Shown here piece by piece: positions 20,617 to 30,359 of a stretch of 64,000 bases of DNA (position 1 is its first letter; each line of letters starts with the position of its first letter). Under the pieces are notes generated by a model that saw only the letters and a program-made list of their open reading frames with translations, was not told the DNA's origin and did not search any database. A program made the translations under genes and the position numbers. Location: positions 217,380,484 to 217,444,483 of the forward strand of contig CAXKWD010000001.1 of assembly GCA_964059195.1 (NCBI GenBank), given 5' to 3'. Source of the stretch: Ectobius pallidus. Lineage: Eukaryota > Arthropoda > Insecta > Blattodea > Ectobiidae.

Positions 20617-21345
20617 TTTAAACTTCTTTAGCCGCGCTAGGAGTAAATCGAGAGCTAACCCAAGCTTGCGTTACGAACAAAATCGGAATCGGAATCGAAT
20701 TGAGAATATATGCAACGTACTTTTGATACGTGGCTCCTTCCTCTTTTATGCCCACTACTATGTAGTAGGCAATGGGTACCTAGGCAAAGCCCATTTGCCC
20801 CATAATTTTTAGTATGATTTGGAGGTGGTGTCATAGTAGTAAAGTAGGGGTGGCTAGCATGTTCCATTCTATTGTTGTTGCCGAAAAGACAGTCTATTGC
20901 AATTTGGTATATCCAATTTCTTACTCTAAAATGTTATCTTACGCGGTCAAAGGGCCCTTTTATTTAACAATTTTGAAATTTGGGGAGGTGTTATTATGCG
21001 GGTTGCGGCCCGTCTTTTGCAAGGGAACTATTCCAACATTCGTTGCGAGGCCTTGGAAAACCGCATACGAACAAAATCGTCACGAAATTAGTGGGGCTGT
21101 GACGGAACGGACTGCACAGAAAACAATCAACTCAATGATTAGGCTTATCCAAAATTCCAAAAATCCAAAATTAAAAAATCTAAAAATCCAAAATTAAAAA
21201 ACCAAAGATCCAAAATTTAAAAATCCAAAACTAAAAATCAAAAAATAAAAGAATTCAAAGATCCAACATTTTAAAAATCCAAAATTAAAAAATCCAGAAA
21301 TCCAAAATTGAAAAAATCCAAAAATTAAAACAAGTTTCACTTCTG
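20617..21345 (+). repeat. ATCCAAAATT cassette, copy 1 (with insertion)
   Basis: The cassette has three parts: a unique head ('cttctttagccgcgctagg', 'gagagctaaccc', 'gttacgaacaaaatcg', 'gtggggctgtgacgg', 'gcacagaaaacaatcaactc'), an array of degenerate AATCCAAAATTAAA units (about 21135-21335), and a tail 'gtcgcgtggcgttccacgc'. The head is split by the insertion at 20686-21066. Inverted copies lie at 21995-22475 and 63025-63535. Confidence 0.8.
20686..21066. mobile_element. 381-bp insertion of unknown type with 13-bp target duplication
   Basis: The head of the cassette is interrupted: 'acgaacaaaatcg' appears at 20673-20685 and again at 21067-21079, while the inverted cassettes at 22400 and 63460 are uninterrupted there. 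The long duplication points to retroposition. No tRNA-like box, poly-A tail or known protein was seen. Both strands have frames (70 and 127 aa) that I cannot identify. Confidence 0.7.
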
Positions 21346-21994
21346 TCGCGTGGCGTTCCACGCAGACTTTTTTTTATTCGAAACTCAATTGCATTATAGT
21401 TATTTAGTGTGCTAGAGTCGAGGCAGAAAGAATAGCTATTATAGGACGTTTCTAAGGAAACGTAATATACAACAATGAAGTAAAACTTCTACAATGGAAA
21501 ATTGAGAACTGAATGACTACTCTTGTAACAACAGAAGATAAAATGCTTTGAAACCGTGGTTTTTCTTGTAGAAACGTCGGGATATAAAAGTACATCTTTG
21601 TTTTTATTCCGACAACTTTAAACAATAAACAAAATCTGCAATACATGAGATTATATTGACTTCAAAGCCTGCACAGAAGGGAACTGACAGGACATAAAAT
21701 AAAAGTCTCATTTCCAACCCCAGCAAAACATAAAACCTGGCGTAACAGTGGGAATGGCCACCTTATACTGTCTCTTTGATTTACAAGGAGGCTAAATGAA
21801 ATGGCCACTAAAAACAAAACACAACCAATGTAATTGCTTCTTTTTGCCATGTGAGGGAATTCTCATAACATCTGTCACAACAAATAGTTGCCCGCGGCTT
21901 CGCCCGCTATTATTTACTCAACTCCCAGATGTTTTTATATAAATCATTTATTTAACTGAAAAATAGTTAAAACATTGTAAATAACAGTGACATC
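21346..21994. other. Spacer between inverted cassettes
   Basis: It holds a short Helitron-like end at 21885-21907 (GCCCGCGGCTTCGCCCGC). Frames of 64 and 62 aa without motifs are not supported as genes. Confidence 0.5.
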
Positions 21995-22475
21995 GGGTGC
22001 GTGGAACGCCACGCGAATGAGTGAAACTTGGATTTTTTAATTTTTCGATTTTTCAATTTTGGCTTAATGGATTTTTTCAATTTTGGATTGTTGGACTTTA
22101 TAAATTTTTAGATTAATTGTGGACTTTTTTAATTTTTATAAATTTTGGATCTTTGATTCTTTTAATTTTGTAATTATTGATTTTTAATTTTGGATTTTTT
22201 TAATTTTGGATATTTGATTTTTTAATTTTTTGGATCTTTTAGCTTTCTATTTTCGCTTATTAATTCTGGATTTTTAGATTTTTAAATTTTGGATTTCGGT
22301 TTTTAATTTTGGAATTTTGGATTTTTAATTTCTTTAAATTTCATTGAGTTGATTGTTTTCTGTGCAGTCCGTCACAGCCCCGCTACTTTCGTGACGATTT
22401 TGTTCGGAACGCAACTTTGGGTTAGCTCTCGATTTACTCCTAGCCCGCCTAAAGAAGTTTCTCTTCCAAAATTAT
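21995..22475 (-). repeat. ATCCAAAATT cassette, copy 2 (inverted)
   Basis: It runs in reverse: tail 'gcgtggaacgccacgcg', array of TTTTTAATTTTGGAT units (about 22030-22335), then the head ending near 22475. With copy 1 it makes a large inverted repeat of about 450 bp arms around 21346-21994. Confidence 0.8.
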
Positions 22476-22479
22476 TCGT

Positions 22480-22876
22480 TTCTACTTCTTTAAAAGACTG
22501 CCTTGTTAAAAAAATCACACAGTTACGAAAGCAATACAAGAGCCACGGAGAGGAAAGACTACAAAAGAACCTAGGAAAATGCGGAATGGAAGGATGGAGC
22601 ATAAGAGTTGAGAACTGAATTAACCGGAAATGTTGTGGAAAAATCCAAGGACCATAAGGGGCTGTAGTCGTATGGGATGTTGAGGTAATTACGAATTATC
22701 AGAACATCGAGTGTTTCGTTCAACTCTGCTCTGGAGAAACTTTTCTTTTTAAAGTCGAATTTCCCAACTAAAACTCGTGCTTTATCGGATAATCAAGAAG
22801 TCTAACGTCATTATTTCTTGTAACGAAGTTCTTCTTTAATGAGGACACATTTTTAAGATAACGCGAATGTACATAC
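22480..22876. other. Unassigned sequence
   Basis: A plus-strand 89-aa frame overlaps the cassette head and then this region, with a 76-aa frame on the other strand. Neither has a recognisable motif. Confidence 0.4.
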
Positions 22877-22878
22877 TA

Positions 22879-23564
22879 CAGGGTGCGGCAAAACATCCTC
22901 CCTATTTTAAATTTCAAATAAGAAACAGATGGATCAAAATAAAGAAAGTGCATTAATATTAATGATATCTACACAGTGGGAATTTAGGGTTTTCAGTATA
23001 TTACATTAGTTCACCTCACTGCTAAGTGTAAATAGACCTTAATCCTGTCTCTGTGCTCTTATAGCAAGGTTCACCATATCATTAGGCACTATATCCACGC
23101 CGCAACATTCGCACAAGATGGGAGTAGCAGTCAACTTGTGTTGTCATAACGACAGAAAAAAACAAGTGATAAACAGTAAACAAAAATTGAATAGGATATT
23201 GAAATTGCGGAATTGACATTCAATACAGTATCCAACCATGCCGTGGACGGTAGAAGAACGTGCTTACGCTGTGGAATCATTTCTGGTAAACGGGTATTCC
23301 GTTGTCGCTGCCCAGTGTTCTTTCGGGATTCGCTTCCAAATTCCCCCTCGTGGTGCAGATCCAGATCGGAAAAGCATTAGCTTATGGGTGTCAAACTTTA
23401 AAGCAAGTGGTAACATGATTAAAAAGGCCACGCAGCATTCAAACTCCAGAAAACATTAAACTTCCCACTGTGTAGAATCATTCATGTTAATACAGCTTCT
23501 TTATTTTGATCCATCTGTTTTTTTATTTGAACTTTAAAATAGGGAGGATGTTTTGCCGCACCTG
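22879..23564 (+). mobile_element. TA-flanked DNA transposon with DUF4817-type ORF, internally deleted
   Basis: The ends CAGGGTGCGGCAAAACATCC and GGATGTTTTGCCGCACCTG are inverted and flanked by TA (22877-22878, 23565-23566). The inverted region extends about 120 bp, including 'atggatcaaaataaag' and 'cacagtggga'. The interior has a 73-aa frame matching the N-terminal DNA-binding part of a transposase. The catalytic region is missing. Confidence 0.85.
23238..23459 (+). CDS. Truncated transposase, N-terminal helix-turn-helix (DUF4817-like)
   Basis: 73 aa beginning MPWTVEERAYAVESFLVNGY and containing RFQIPPRGADPDRKSI and SLWVSNFKASGNMIKKA. These match the conserved N-terminal region found in many insect transposon proteins annotated as DUF4817, a helix-turn-helix domain followed elsewhere by a DDE domain. 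Here the frame ends after a short SNSRKH tail, and the element's right inverted repeat follows at once. The start codon is well placed for the family. It could bind transposon ends but cannot catalyse transposition. Confidence 0.7.
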   Translation: MPWTVEERAYAVESFLVNGYSVVAAQCSFGIRFQIPPRGADPDRKSISLWVSNFKASGNMIKKATQHSNSRKH

Positions 23565-23654
23565 TACTTGTTTTTGATGAGATAAAAATTCAGACGTGAC
23601 TGTACGGACTGATTACTGGTCTTATTGGAAACTCCGACACAACTTTAACTAATC

Positions 23655-23670
23655 GGGGGGGGGGGGGGGC
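23655..23670. repeat. Poly-G tract
   Basis: A run of about 14 G bases. Confidence 0.9.
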
Positions 23671-23751
23671 TCGTCTCCTCTATCACACTACCTCACGTCT
23701 AACAGCACCCGGGTTCGTTTCTTTATTAAACTAAATTATCTTCATTGAAGA

Positions 23752-24535
23752 CTAGCTTAAAAGGTCAGGCGTCGCCCGGGTTTTGTATTTTGTAATATGA
23801 AATTAACTTAAGGAGGACTTTCGATGTTGAAACTCTAGGTCCTTATATAATATGTATGTAGAATTCGAAATGAGGAAGAACGACATATGACACTCAGACT
23901 ATTACCTCAGAAAACGCTAGCTATAGCTTTTTATGGCTCATAGAGGATGTCGAATGTTGCATTCCATTGCTTCTACACACCATGCCTGGGAGGAGTGCAA
24001 ATAAGAAGAAAAAGAAATTCCGGTTACATAATATTGTATTGTCTTGACAGAAATTCAATATCACTTTCACACTTTCCTTCCCAAAAATCTGGGACATAAT
24101 ATACTGCGCGCGTAGGACTGAAAATGTTCCATCCCATTTTGTCTTCTTTTAGATGATTAGGGTGTCTGATAAACATCCCTAGGCCTATTTATCAACTAAT
24201 TCAAAGCCTACAGCTATGAGTGACGTATCAGTGGATAGGATTTGTTACCGACTTCACTGGCACACACTTAAGTTGTCCCTGCAATACGATCGCTTCTTCT
24301 ACATCAAAATGTGAAGTGAGAAAATGATATTTTCCACGTCGAGAGTAGAGAAAGTTATGTGACTGCTTTATTTTCGTGGATTTTATTCTTCAAGAATTAT
24401 TTTTACAAATGTATTAATTACATCGATAGATCAGAATTTGTTAAAGCCCAGTGTTATAATATAGTTTCCAAAGCCCTATGTGAACACCGTAAACAATACT
24501 TTCGTTATGTAAACAATTGACAGCAGAACTCTCTA
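23752..24535 (-). mobile_element. Helitron-like repeat, copy 2
   Basis: Reverse complement of the left end reads ACCCGGGCGACGCCTGACC, then TTTTAAG, CTAG and T. The hairpin is partly degenerate. The body matches copy 1 at 826-1535, including 'gtcgagagtagagaaagtta' and 'ttttatggctcatagagg'. Confidence 0.5.
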
Positions 24536-24559
24536 ACTGTGCCTCATTTCACATTTCCG

Positions 24560-24845
24560 ACTTTTGTCTGCGGTTTTCCCCAGTCCCCATTTTCATCTCT
24601 CTTAGGCCCAAATATTTTCCTAAGCCCCCTGTTTTCGAACACTCTCAGATTATGTTCTTCCCGAACATTAAGGGGCCATGTCTCACATCCATATAATACA
24701 ACTGGCAGGATAATTGTCTTATATTTTTTTTATTTTTAGATTTCTGCCTTAATATTATTTTTACCTGTAATTATTGCTCCCAGATTTTTGAACTTCTGCA
24801 CTTGTTCGAATGCTTTATCTGCAATTCTAACATTTGAACAAACAA
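24560..24845 (-). pseudogene. Non-LTR retrotransposon RT fragment (family L1a-GHVARM)
   Basis: On the minus strand this matches the middle of the RT C-terminal region at 52780-53110: text equivalent to VLYGCETW, EEHNLRV and KRDENGDW can be read in broken frames. No 3' end is present. Confidence 0.7.
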
Positions 24846-26047
24846 GGGTAGAGAAAATTCTAAGTGAATGTATATCAGAATGTATATCAGTGGTCAACAC
24901 ACAAAATCTTCTCTATTATTTTATTTAATGTCGAAAAAGAAAGGGCGAACGGTAATGCCTCGATAAATAATTCAGTTGCGCTGTTTACGTGTTTTCTCGC
25001 TAATACTCCAGCTCGAGGTTCCATGGCCTCCCTGACAGAAGCTGCAGTCTCATCTCTTTCACATCCCCCAGGTTCACCCTAACTTAGCAAACCCTCTCCC
25101 TACCGTCATTTCCTTGAAAGCGAACAAGAAATTTCAATGGCAATGACTTTCGCTGTGCAAGGCCCCCTCTTGTATACATCCCGCTAATTAAAAACAGCTG
25201 AAACACGGAGGCATTTGTAACGTTAAGTTGGTACTCAGACTCTAATTACTGTCATTTTCATGTGATAGCATCTATATGTTCGCACAACTACACTTTCATT
25301 TGTTTTCAGCTTTTATATCCCTTATATCTGATCCCCTTCAAGGGTGAAGGGAGGGAATGAGATTCTGTATTGTATCGAGTGTGACGTGTTTTAATATGCC
25401 TCGGGCGAATTTTTAAAGTGTAATATTTGATAGGAGAAAGTGGAAAAAATTAATCTTTCTAAGATTTTTTCTACGAGTGTCTTTTAACCTTTCAACCATG
25501 GCGGAAAAGTAAAATTCGTGTACCCAGTGTCGGCAACCTAACCTATCTGGAACTATATTGTTTTGCAGCCTATGCAGTGACGGATCTAGGAGGGGGCGGG
25601 GGGGGGGCAAACTGCTCCGGGGGCACATGTAAGGGGGCGCAAAACGGCCAAAAGCGTTATTATTATTATTGTTGTGGATGTGGGGAGGTAAACAAACAAA
25701 TAAACCAATAATGCGTAATGCTTTTATTTTTATAATTTTAGCATTTATCTTATTGTATAAGTTTATTTTTACAGCCATTGTGAGTATCTTATATTTCTAA
25801 TCAAAATTGAATGTTTGGGTAAAGAAAATTACGTCCTGTTAAATATTTTATCTATGTGGTATATTTTAGTCATATCTTTGCAAGTTTAACTTCTGTATTT
25901 CTTTAATATATTCTGTGTTAAAGTTAACTTTTTTGATAGAGCGTTTATGTTTTTTTTTTAATAATTCACTTTTGTTATTGGTTTCCGAGTTCAGCTCCAG
26001 ACCGAATCATTAGGCCTAAGCATTAAGTAGGCTAAATTGGGCATTAT
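24846..26047. other. AT-rich spacer with G-tract
   Basis: No supported gene. At 25570-25625 there is a G-rich stretch 'gacggatctaggagggggcgg' that resembles the G/C tract MITE style but lacks a matching end. The 121-aa minus frame at 25413-25778 includes an Asn run from an ATT repeat and no domain. Confidence 0.5.
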
Positions 26048-26921
26048 CGTATTTTTCGGATCATAAGACGCACTTTTTTTACTTCAAAACAGAGCCTAGA
26101 AAGTTGAGTGCATCTAATGGACCTAAGTAAACTAACAAAATAAATAAAATAAAATTGCTGTAAATAGGCCTATTGCCGGTAATATAATCATAAACAATGT
26201 GTTGTACAACAACAAGTTAGTAGCAAATTGTGTCACAGATTGTACATCTTCAGTGTACTTATGACAATCATAAAATGAGAGTTATGGGAAGCCAGGTAGC
26301 CTATATAACGCGAAAAGAAAGAAATGTTGGGTTCTTTCATACGGAAGGATGTCTCCATTCGGTGGTCTAAATGAAAGTATCTGTATCTAGTATCCTATAT
26401 CCCTTCTGTTGGGGAGAAGGGCCTCATAGTGGAGGTTTCTGTTACCTATGTGAATTTAGTTACGCTTATTTTCCGCCTCTCAGCCCCCCTCCGGAAACTA
26501 AGATATTACTTGGAAGTGAAAGGGCCGAGAAATTTTGTACAGAGTCTCTAATTTAGGCTTGGAGTTCTTTTACATGCCGTAAATCTACGACACGGGCCTC
26601 CCAGCTTAAAGTCCTTCCTGGAGGACTCCATGATCAAGATTTTTACATCCTGAAAAATCCATCGACAGCAACCTGCGGATCTAGAGGCGGGCACACTACC
26701 TCTAGACCACCGCGGCCGACCTAAATGAAGGTAATGACCTCTAAACAGCCTTGTTCCGTTACATTTACCGTATGCTGTAAAGATTGTGAGAGGGTATAAA
26801 AATATGTTCAGTCTTTCACGAATTTTCATATAGAATCACACAAAACTTTTTCCACTTAAATTTCAGTGCTAAAATCAAGGTGCGTCTTATGGTCCGGAGC
26901 GTCTTAAGGTCAGAAAATACG
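26048..26921. mobile_element. DNA transposon remnant with CGTATTTT...AAGACGCAC ends, carrying a SINE
   Basis: The left text CGTATTTTTCGGATCATAAG then ACGCAC is the inverse of the right text GTGCGTCTTATGGTCCGGAG ... GAAAATACG. The inverted ends are imperfect over about 45 bp. No target duplication was resolved. A family D SINE is inserted at 26376-26720. There is no transposase. Confidence 0.65.
26376..26720 (-). mobile_element. SINE, family D, with 9-bp target duplication
   Basis: The minus-strand copy starts GTCGGCCGCGGTGGTCTAGAGG at 26720. 'ctaaatgaa' flanks it at 26367-26375 and 26721-26729. The body 'gaactccaagcctaaatt' and 'cgtgtcgtagatttacgg' is shared with 28563-29041. Confidence 0.85.
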
Positions 26922-27427
26922 GTCATTCTAAGCACCTCTTAATATCGTAGAGGGCGGTGAGAGGTTCCCTTGTTGAAACTAATGTTTTCATCCAGAGTAC
27001 CTTTGGCTTGCAGGCAAGAGGGTGGGGAAGAAGAGAAAGCCTATGAGAATTAGGTTAGGAGAAAGAACAGCATTTGAGAAATGTTTAACAAATTGCTTTA
27101 TATAACAAGAGTTTTCCAAACATGAGCTTGTAACATTCGATTAAGTAGAATCGTAAATCTCTTCCGATTTTAATTAAATCCCAATTCACGTCTGCGCATG
27201 CGCTATAGATGACACAAGAAATGTTTCTTGGAGTTCATGTAATGAGAAAGATAAGACGTATGCGGTATGTGACTACCAACTTGACATATGCAAATGTACC
27301 TAATAACCAAACAGAATAGATACAGAAGAAAATGTACGGCGTAATGGGACTTTACTTCTTTCTTTATTGATGTGAAAATGTCTGTGAGGTTGGTTTAATA
27401 GTCAGGTCAACTTTTATGTGCTTTATT
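26922..27427. other. Unassigned spacer
   Basis: No frame over 60 codons and no repeat shared with other parts of the window. Confidence 0.45.
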
Positions 27428-28437
27428 AAGTGCCAGTATGGTACTTTATGAGATTGTGTGGGGGAAGGAAAAATGTCTGTCCGTCTGTCCGTCCGTCCGT
27501 CCGTGTGTCTGTACGCGCGATAACTCAAATACTCTTTATTGGATTTTAATGAAACTTGGTATAAACGTTTATAATGTCCCTGGGAAGAACCCTATTGATA
27601 TTGGACCAAATCGGTACCGGAGTAAAACCCAATTTACTGTTTTTATTTAAAAGCGCCATAACTCAAATACGCTTTATCGGATTTTCATGAAACTTGGTAT
27701 ACACATTTATAATGTCCATGGGAAGACGTCTGTTGATATTGGATTAACTCGGTTAGCCGATACCGGAATAATGCCCAATTTAGTGCATTTTTATGGTATT
27801 ATATAACAAAAGGCCCCATAACTCAAATATGCTTTATCAGATTTTCATGAAACTTGGTATAAACATTTATAACGTCCATGGCAAGAAGCCTATTAATTTT
27901 GGACCTAATCGGCTGACCGGTACCAGAGTAACAACTAATTAAAGGTCACATGTTTTTTTTAAATTACGTCTACCGGTATACTAACAATGCCGCATTTTTA
28001 ATCATTTGCGGGCTTTGTCTGCAATGCAGTCAGATGTTTGTTTATTTCGTTGATGTATTTGAAATTGAGTAGACCTACTACATGAATACTGTTATTTACA
28101 GAAGGTACATTACTGTGAAATAATTAGCGGAGTTATATGCCACTGAATTGCGAAATGTTGACATATTTTAAGAATTTCAAGTTGCAATACATTGAGATTT
28201 GATAAATAACACTATTCCTTCACATATGCTTATCAAACTATATCGTGAAACTGACTGAGTTGGCCGAATGGTAACGTCTTGGATTCGTATTATTTTTATG
28301 TGAGTGCGCGATTGTCAAGGTTTTACAAATCTGTAGTTCTGCTGACGCTGGTCCATTTTAATCTGATTAAAAAAAACTTATTTTCTGCACATCATAATTG
28401 CAATTATAATTGATTCAACAAAAGCATACTGGCACTT
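27428..28437 (+). mobile_element. Family T element, copy 1 (tandem-unit DNA repeat with 13-bp inverted ends)
   Basis: The ends are AAGTGCCAGTATG and CATACTGGCACTT, exact reverse complements. After a pyrimidine/purine tract of 'gtccgtctgtccg' come three degenerate units of about 150 bp, each with 'actcaaatacgctttatcgg', 'atgaaacttggtat' and 'aatcggttgaccggtaccgg'. Near the far end is a tRNA-like stretch (GAGTTGGCCGAATGGTAACG). It is non-coding. Full copies also lie at 58189 and 60050. Confidence 0.8.
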
Positions 28438-28569
28438 TGTTACATCAGTTTACCTGATTTTATTCTGTGAGTAATGATACGACGAGGGGCGTCCATAAAG
28501 TAAGTTTCCTTGGGTCCGTTTACAGAACCAAAACACAATTTCATGAAAGTATTTATTGCAACGTCGGAC

Positions 28570-28693
28570 GCAGTTATTTTTTTCAGCATAGGTTTTTCCA
28601 TTTTAGGTTAAGTTAGGTTAGGTTAGGATAGGTTAGATGACTTCTTGCGGCGATTTTTGAAAATATGGCAAAACCTATGCTAAAAAAAACTGC
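28570..28693. mobile_element. 124-bp foldback MITE with 9-bp target duplication
   Basis: The ends GCAGTTATTTTTTTCAGCAT and ATGCTAAAAAAAACTGC form an imperfect inverted repeat that also includes 'aggtttt'. 'acgtcggac' is duplicated at 28561-28569 and 28694-28702, and removing the element with one repeat restores the SINE head. A TTAGG-type run lies in the loop. Confidence 0.85.
28603..28636 (+). repeat. TTAGG telomere-like repeat
   Basis: Seven tandem 5-mers, TTAGG with two single-base variants (TTAAG, ATAGG). TTAGG is the ancestral insect telomere unit. Here it is interstitial, in the loop of a small MITE. Confidence 0.75.
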
Positions 28694-29071
28694 ACGTCGG
28701 ACGCGGTGGTCTAGAGGTAGCGTGCCCGACGTACAAATCCTGGGCACGGAGTCCTCCGGGAGGGACTTTAAGCTGGGAGCCCGTGTCGTAGATTTACGGC
28801 ACGTAAAAGAACTCCAAGCCTAAATTAGTGCCTTTGGACAAAATTTCTCGGCCCTTTCATGCTAAAGTAACACCTTAGTTTCCGAAGAGGGGTTGAGAGG
28901 CGATGGGCTTATCACCTGTTCCTCTGCCCTCTCTCGGAAAATAAACGTAACAAAATTAGTATAGGTAACTTAATGAAACCTCCACTTGGAGGCCCTATGC
29001 CCCACCCTAGGGGTTACAGGGCAAAGTCAAGTCAAGTCATGTATTGCAACATATAGGCCTACAGTATATGT

Positions 29072-29338
29072 TCACCTATTTTTAAAATATTCGACACCGG
29101 AATTCAGACATTTGTCATACCGTGGTACCAACTTTTGAACACTTGTGTCGTAGAAGTCTGTCTCCTGGGATTTGAGCCACTGTGTGACAACCATCTCCGC
29201 TTCTCTGCCATTCTCTGTCATCGTTTTTAGGTTTAGGAAAAGATGGGCATCACTGGAAGCTAGGGCCAGGCTGTAAGGTGGATGTTTAAGCACCTCCCAG
29301 CAAGTCTCCTGCAACGGCAAGTGTTCAAACATCCACAC
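29072..29338 (-). pseudogene. Mariner transposase C-terminal fragment, left arm
   Basis: 88 codons. HPPYSLALASSDAHLFLNL corresponds to the HPPYSPDLAPSDYHLF block with the third catalytic Asp (SSD). The end KLVPRYDKCLNSGVEYFKN is the usual mariner terminus. The N-terminal two thirds are missing. Confidence 0.85.
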
Positions 29339-29392
29339 TGCAACTAGGAACTCGCTCCCAGTGATTTCCGTATTTTCCTACACCTCAATAGA

Positions 29393-29538
29393 TGACAATG
29401 AATGACAGAGAAGCGGAGATGGTTGTCACACAGTTGCTTAAATCCCAGGCGGCAGCCTTCCTCAAGACACATATTGAAAATTTGGTCCCACGGTATGACA
29501 AATGTCTCAATTCCGGTTGTGAATATATTGAAAAATAG
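29393..29538 (+). pseudogene. Mariner transposase C-terminal fragment, right arm
   Basis: The plus strand reads NDREAEMVVTQLLKSQ and then NLVPRYDKCLNSGCEYIEK followed by a stop. It is homologous to the last 50 residues of the minus-strand fragment at 29072-29338, so the two face each other. The catalytic block is absent on this side. Confidence 0.8.
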
Positions 29539-29639
29539 CTGAACACTTTCTGTATCCGTTGCAATAAATATTTCCATGAAATTGTGTTTTATTTCTGTAA
29601 CTAGGGAAACTTTGTGGATGGTCCTCGTATATATTCACG

Positions 29640-29835
29640 AAACTTTACAATATTGTTTCACTTCAACGTTACATGATAATATTTTAGGAGAAAAATTCAT
29701 CTGACACCGGGATTCAATCCCATGACCTTCGGTATTACGTGCCGGTGTCCCTTCTCCCCCCAAGCTAGCCAGAGTTCGATTCACGGCGTCAGATGGAATC
29801 TCTCTCCTGTGCATCGTTTCGTTCTCTATCAATTC
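29640..29835 (-). mobile_element. SINE family H, partial
   Basis: Shared family text is 'gagaaaaattcatctgacac', a degenerate head in the reverse strand and 'cagatggaatctctctcc'. The D-arm region is mutated (CTAGCCAGAG). Confidence 0.7.
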
Positions 29836-30146
29836 TGTACACAGTCACACACATAACTCACACAGACGTCTACAAATATTATTTTTTTATTCTGGAGACT
29901 TCAAAACGTCATTTATTCTGAATTTGAGGGTCGAATACAATACTTCGTTTACTCAAATAGGCTGGCGGCAAGCTTCTATGAAAAGGGTACTTGAAAGTTG
30001 CACCACGCTTCAACAAATGTCTCAATCAGGGTGCGACTAGGTAGAGATGTAGCTAGATGGTGTACCTAAATGTTCCAAATAAAACAGTTTTGATTTTCAC
30101 TGTGGTTTTCATTTTATGCCCCATCGGAGGTTTAAAAAATAGCCCT

Positions 30147-30355
30147 CGTATTTCCGAAATTGAAGTTACTTTTTCCGAAATTGAAATTACTTTTTCCGAA
30201 ATTGAATTTACTTTTTCCGAAAATGAAATTACTTTTTCCGAAATTGTAATTACTTTTTCCGAAATTGAAATTACTTTTTCCGAAATTGAATAATTTACTT
30301 TTTCCGAAATTGAAATTACTTTTTCCGAAATTGTAATTACTTTTTCCGAAATTGA
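30147..30355 (+). repeat. 21-bp minisatellite (about 10 copies)
   Basis: Tandem units of TTTTCCGAAATTGAAATTAC plus T. Variants include GAAGTT, GTAATT and one 24-bp unit. In the plus frame from 30057 the units read as a FSEIEIT heptapeptide until a 3-bp longer unit brings in a TAA. The frame probably only reflects the array, not a protein. Confidence 0.92.
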
Positions 30356-30359
30356 GGTT

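Larger units (their letters stand above)
28563..29041 (+). mobile_element. SINE family D inserted in mariner, itself carrying a MITE
   Basis: 'tattgcaac' flanks the insertion at 28554-28562 and 29042-29050. The SINE starts GTCGGAC, is interrupted by the MITE at 28570-28693, and resumes GCGGTGGTCTAGAGGTAG. It ends in a (AAGTC)n-like tail at 29022-29040. Its body matches 26376-26720. Confidence 0.88.
28480..29627. mobile_element. Mariner-derived foldback element, TA-flanked, carrying a nested SINE
   Basis: The left arm (28480-28562, continuing after the SINE) and the right arm (about 29393-29627) are inverted copies of a mariner 3' end. Shared text includes 'acacaatttcatg', 'atttattgcaac' and 'gacatttgtcataccgtgg'. 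TA lies outside both ends (28478-28479, 29628-29629). The two arms carry convergent transposase C-terminal fragments, so the structure is two mariner 3' halves joined head to head. Confidence 0.8.

Noticed and set aside
27478..27510. GTCCGTCTGTCCGTCCGT repeats considered as a CRISPR-like or satellite array
   Set aside because: They are a simple tract at a fixed place in family T elements, and CRISPR arrays do not occur in animal nuclear genomes.
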